From Streptomyces sp. RKAG290 (GTDB lineage: Bacteria > Actinomycetota > Actinomycetes > Streptomycetales > Streptomycetaceae): a stretch of DNA of 64,000 nucleotides. The stretch lies in the NCBI RefSeq assembly GCF_023701695.1, contig NZ_JAJOZC010000001.1, forward strand, positions 992,001 through 1,056,000. Direction: 5' to 3'. Under the pieces are notes generated by a model. The model ran no database searches and was not told the DNA's origin. It saw only the letters and a program-made list of their open reading frames with translations. The number at the start of each line of letters is the position of its first letter. The first letter of the stretch is position 1. Positions 62,957 to 64,000 of this stretch are shown here, piece after piece. The position numbers and the translations under genes were made by a program.

Positions 62957-64000
62957 ATGTCGAATCGCTTCACCCCCACCCCCGCCGACCGGTTCACCTT
63001 CGGACTCTGGACCGTCGGCTGGCGAGGCAACGACCCCTTCGGCGACGCCACCCGCCCCGCCCTGGACCCGGTCGAGTCCGTCGAGCGCCTCGCGGAACTC
63101 GGCGCGCACGGTGTGACGTTCCACGACGACGACCTGATTCCGTTCGGGTCATCGGACAGTGAGCGCGCCGCGATCGTCGCGCGCTTCAAGGACGCCCTGG
63201 ACCGGACCGGTCTCAAGGTCCCCATGGCCACCACCAACCTCTTCACGCACCCCGTCTTCAAGGACGGCGGCTTCACCTCCAACGACCGCGACGTCCGCCG
63301 CTTCGCCCTGCGCAAGGTCATCCGCAACATCGACCTCGCCGTCGAGCTCGGCGCCGAGACCTATGTCGCCTGGGGCGGGCGCGAGGGTGCGGAGTCCGGT
63401 GGCGCCAAGGACGTGCGGGTCGCGCTCGACCGGATGAAGGAAGCGTTCGACCTGCTCGGCGAGTACGTCGTCGACCAGGGCTACGACCTCCGGTTCGCCA
63501 TCGAGCCCAAGCCGAACGAGCCGCGCGGCGACATCCTGCTGCCGACCGTGGGCCACGCCCTCGCGTTCATCGAGCGCCTGGAGCGCCCGCAGATGTACGG
63601 CGTGAACCCCGAGGTCGGTCACGAGCAGATGGCCGGACTGAACTTCCCGCACGGCATCGCGCAGGCCCTGTGGTCGGGCAAGCTCTTCCACATCGACCTC
63701 AACGGCCAGTCCGGCATCAAGTACGACCAGGACCTCCGCTTCGGCGCCGGTGACCTGCGCCAGGCCTTCTGGCTGGTCGACCTGCTGGAGAGCTCGGACT
63801 ACACGGGCCCGCTGCACTTCGACTTCAAGCCGGTGCGCACCGACGGCATCGACGGGGTCTGGGAGTCCGCGAAGAACTGCATGCGCAACTACCTGATCCT
63901 CAAGGAGCGCGCGCTGGCGTTCCGCGCCGACCCGGCCGTCAAGGAGGCGCTGGCCGCCTCCCGGCTGGACGAGCTGGCGCAGCCCACCGCCGCCGACGGC
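62957..64000 (+). CDS. xylA: Xylose isomerase XylA, cut by the window end
   Basis: The first 348 residues of D-xylose isomerase, which converts xylose to xylulose; about 40 residues are missing at the right edge. The sequence [22 protein letters not shown] is the classic Streptomyces type. Catalytic H56 and D59 (TFHDDDL), metal ligands in [13 protein letters not shown] and [11 protein letters not shown], and FHIDLNGQ and FDFKPVRTD are all present. AGAGG seven bases before ATG 62957 sets the start. It is divergent from xylB and would share its regulation. Confidence 0.96.
   Translation, partial: MSNRFTPTPADRFTFGLWTVGWRGNDPFGDATRPALDPVESVERLAELGAHGVTFHDDDLIPFGSSDSERAAIVARFKDALDRTGLKVPMATTNLFTHPVFKDGGFTSNDRDVRRFALRKVIRNIDLAVELGAETYVAWGGREGAESGGAKDVRVALDRMKEAFDLLGEYVVDQGYDLRFAIEPKPNEPRGDILLPTVGHALAFIERLERPQMYGVNPEVGHEQMAGLNFPHGIAQALWSGKLFHIDLNGQSGIKYDQDLRFGAGDLRQAFWLVDLLESSDYTGPLHFDFKPVRTDGIDGVWESAKNCMRNYLILKERALAFRADPAVKEALAASRLDELAQPTAADG

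Noticed and set aside
1..64000. tRNA or rRNA genes, prophage or intact insertion sequences
   Set aside because: No cloverleaf-like sequence ending in the usual T-arm, no rRNA signature and no transposase or integrase frame was found by reading both strands; a dedicated RNA search would be decisive.

Overview
The window is high-GC actinobacterial chromosome. Codon use, GTG starts, lipobox and Tat signals, gene order and protein matches all point to Streptomyces. The order murC, hemQ/hemY/hemE, fadAB, dxs, xylFGH, rok7B7, ngcEFG follows the part of the S. coelicolor core that I remember as roughly SCO6060 down to SCO6005. I found no tRNA, rRNA, CRISPR array, integrase or intact insertion sequence.

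Layout. 1-15.3 kb: the end of a ProC-like gene, an orphan GAP1-type conflict-system protein, a cell-wall and redox group (murC, msrB), a RibD-like reductase, ZapE, an OsmC peroxidase, a Tat-exported PhoX protein, a polysaccharide-deacetylase lipoprotein, a small ABC exporter with an AIM24 protein, a PTH2-like protein and a DUF4142 protein. 15.4-18.9 kb: a three-gene unit with a DUF692/MNIO-family iron oxygenase, a membrane protein ending in a Cys/Ser/Gly-rich tail, and a paralogue of that membrane protein without the tail. This is the best candidate for an undescribed modification system. 19-25 kb: coproporphyrin-dependent haem genes (hemE, hemY/cgoX, hemQ/chdC) mixed with a DUF4349 lipoprotein and a flavin disulfide reductase. 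25-31.5 kb: DUF3000, an orphan NarL/LuxR-type regulator, an RNase D-like exonuclease and a fadAB beta-oxidation pair. 31.6-36.7 kb: an accessory stretch with a truncated phosphodiester glycosidase, a propeller-like protein, an LCP cell-wall ligase, a lipoprotein and a peptidase inhibitor. 36.7-40.4 kb: an amino-acid permease and dxs.

40.6-64 kb is mostly sugar use. It holds a xylose-type ABC importer (xylFGH), the ROK regulator Rok7B7, an N-acetylglucosamine/chitobiose importer (ngcEFG), a secreted GH92 mannosidase, and at the right edge an alpha-xylosidase (GH31), xylulokinase and xylose isomerase. Between these are a WhiJ-like XRE/DUF397 pair, a histidine phosphatase, a phosphotransferase, a VOC protein, and a WYL regulator divergent from a short-chain dehydrogenase. 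Together the sugar genes would import xylose and aminosugar oligomers, release xylose from alpha-xylosides, and pass it to the pentose phosphate pathway.

Four otherwise intact genes (murC, an ABC ATPase, the LCP gene and GH92) each carry an apparent single-base deletion. Since murC is essential, sequencing or assembly error is the likeliest cause for most of them. Nearly every transcription unit ends in a long perfect GC-rich hairpin without a U tract, as is usual in Streptomyces.
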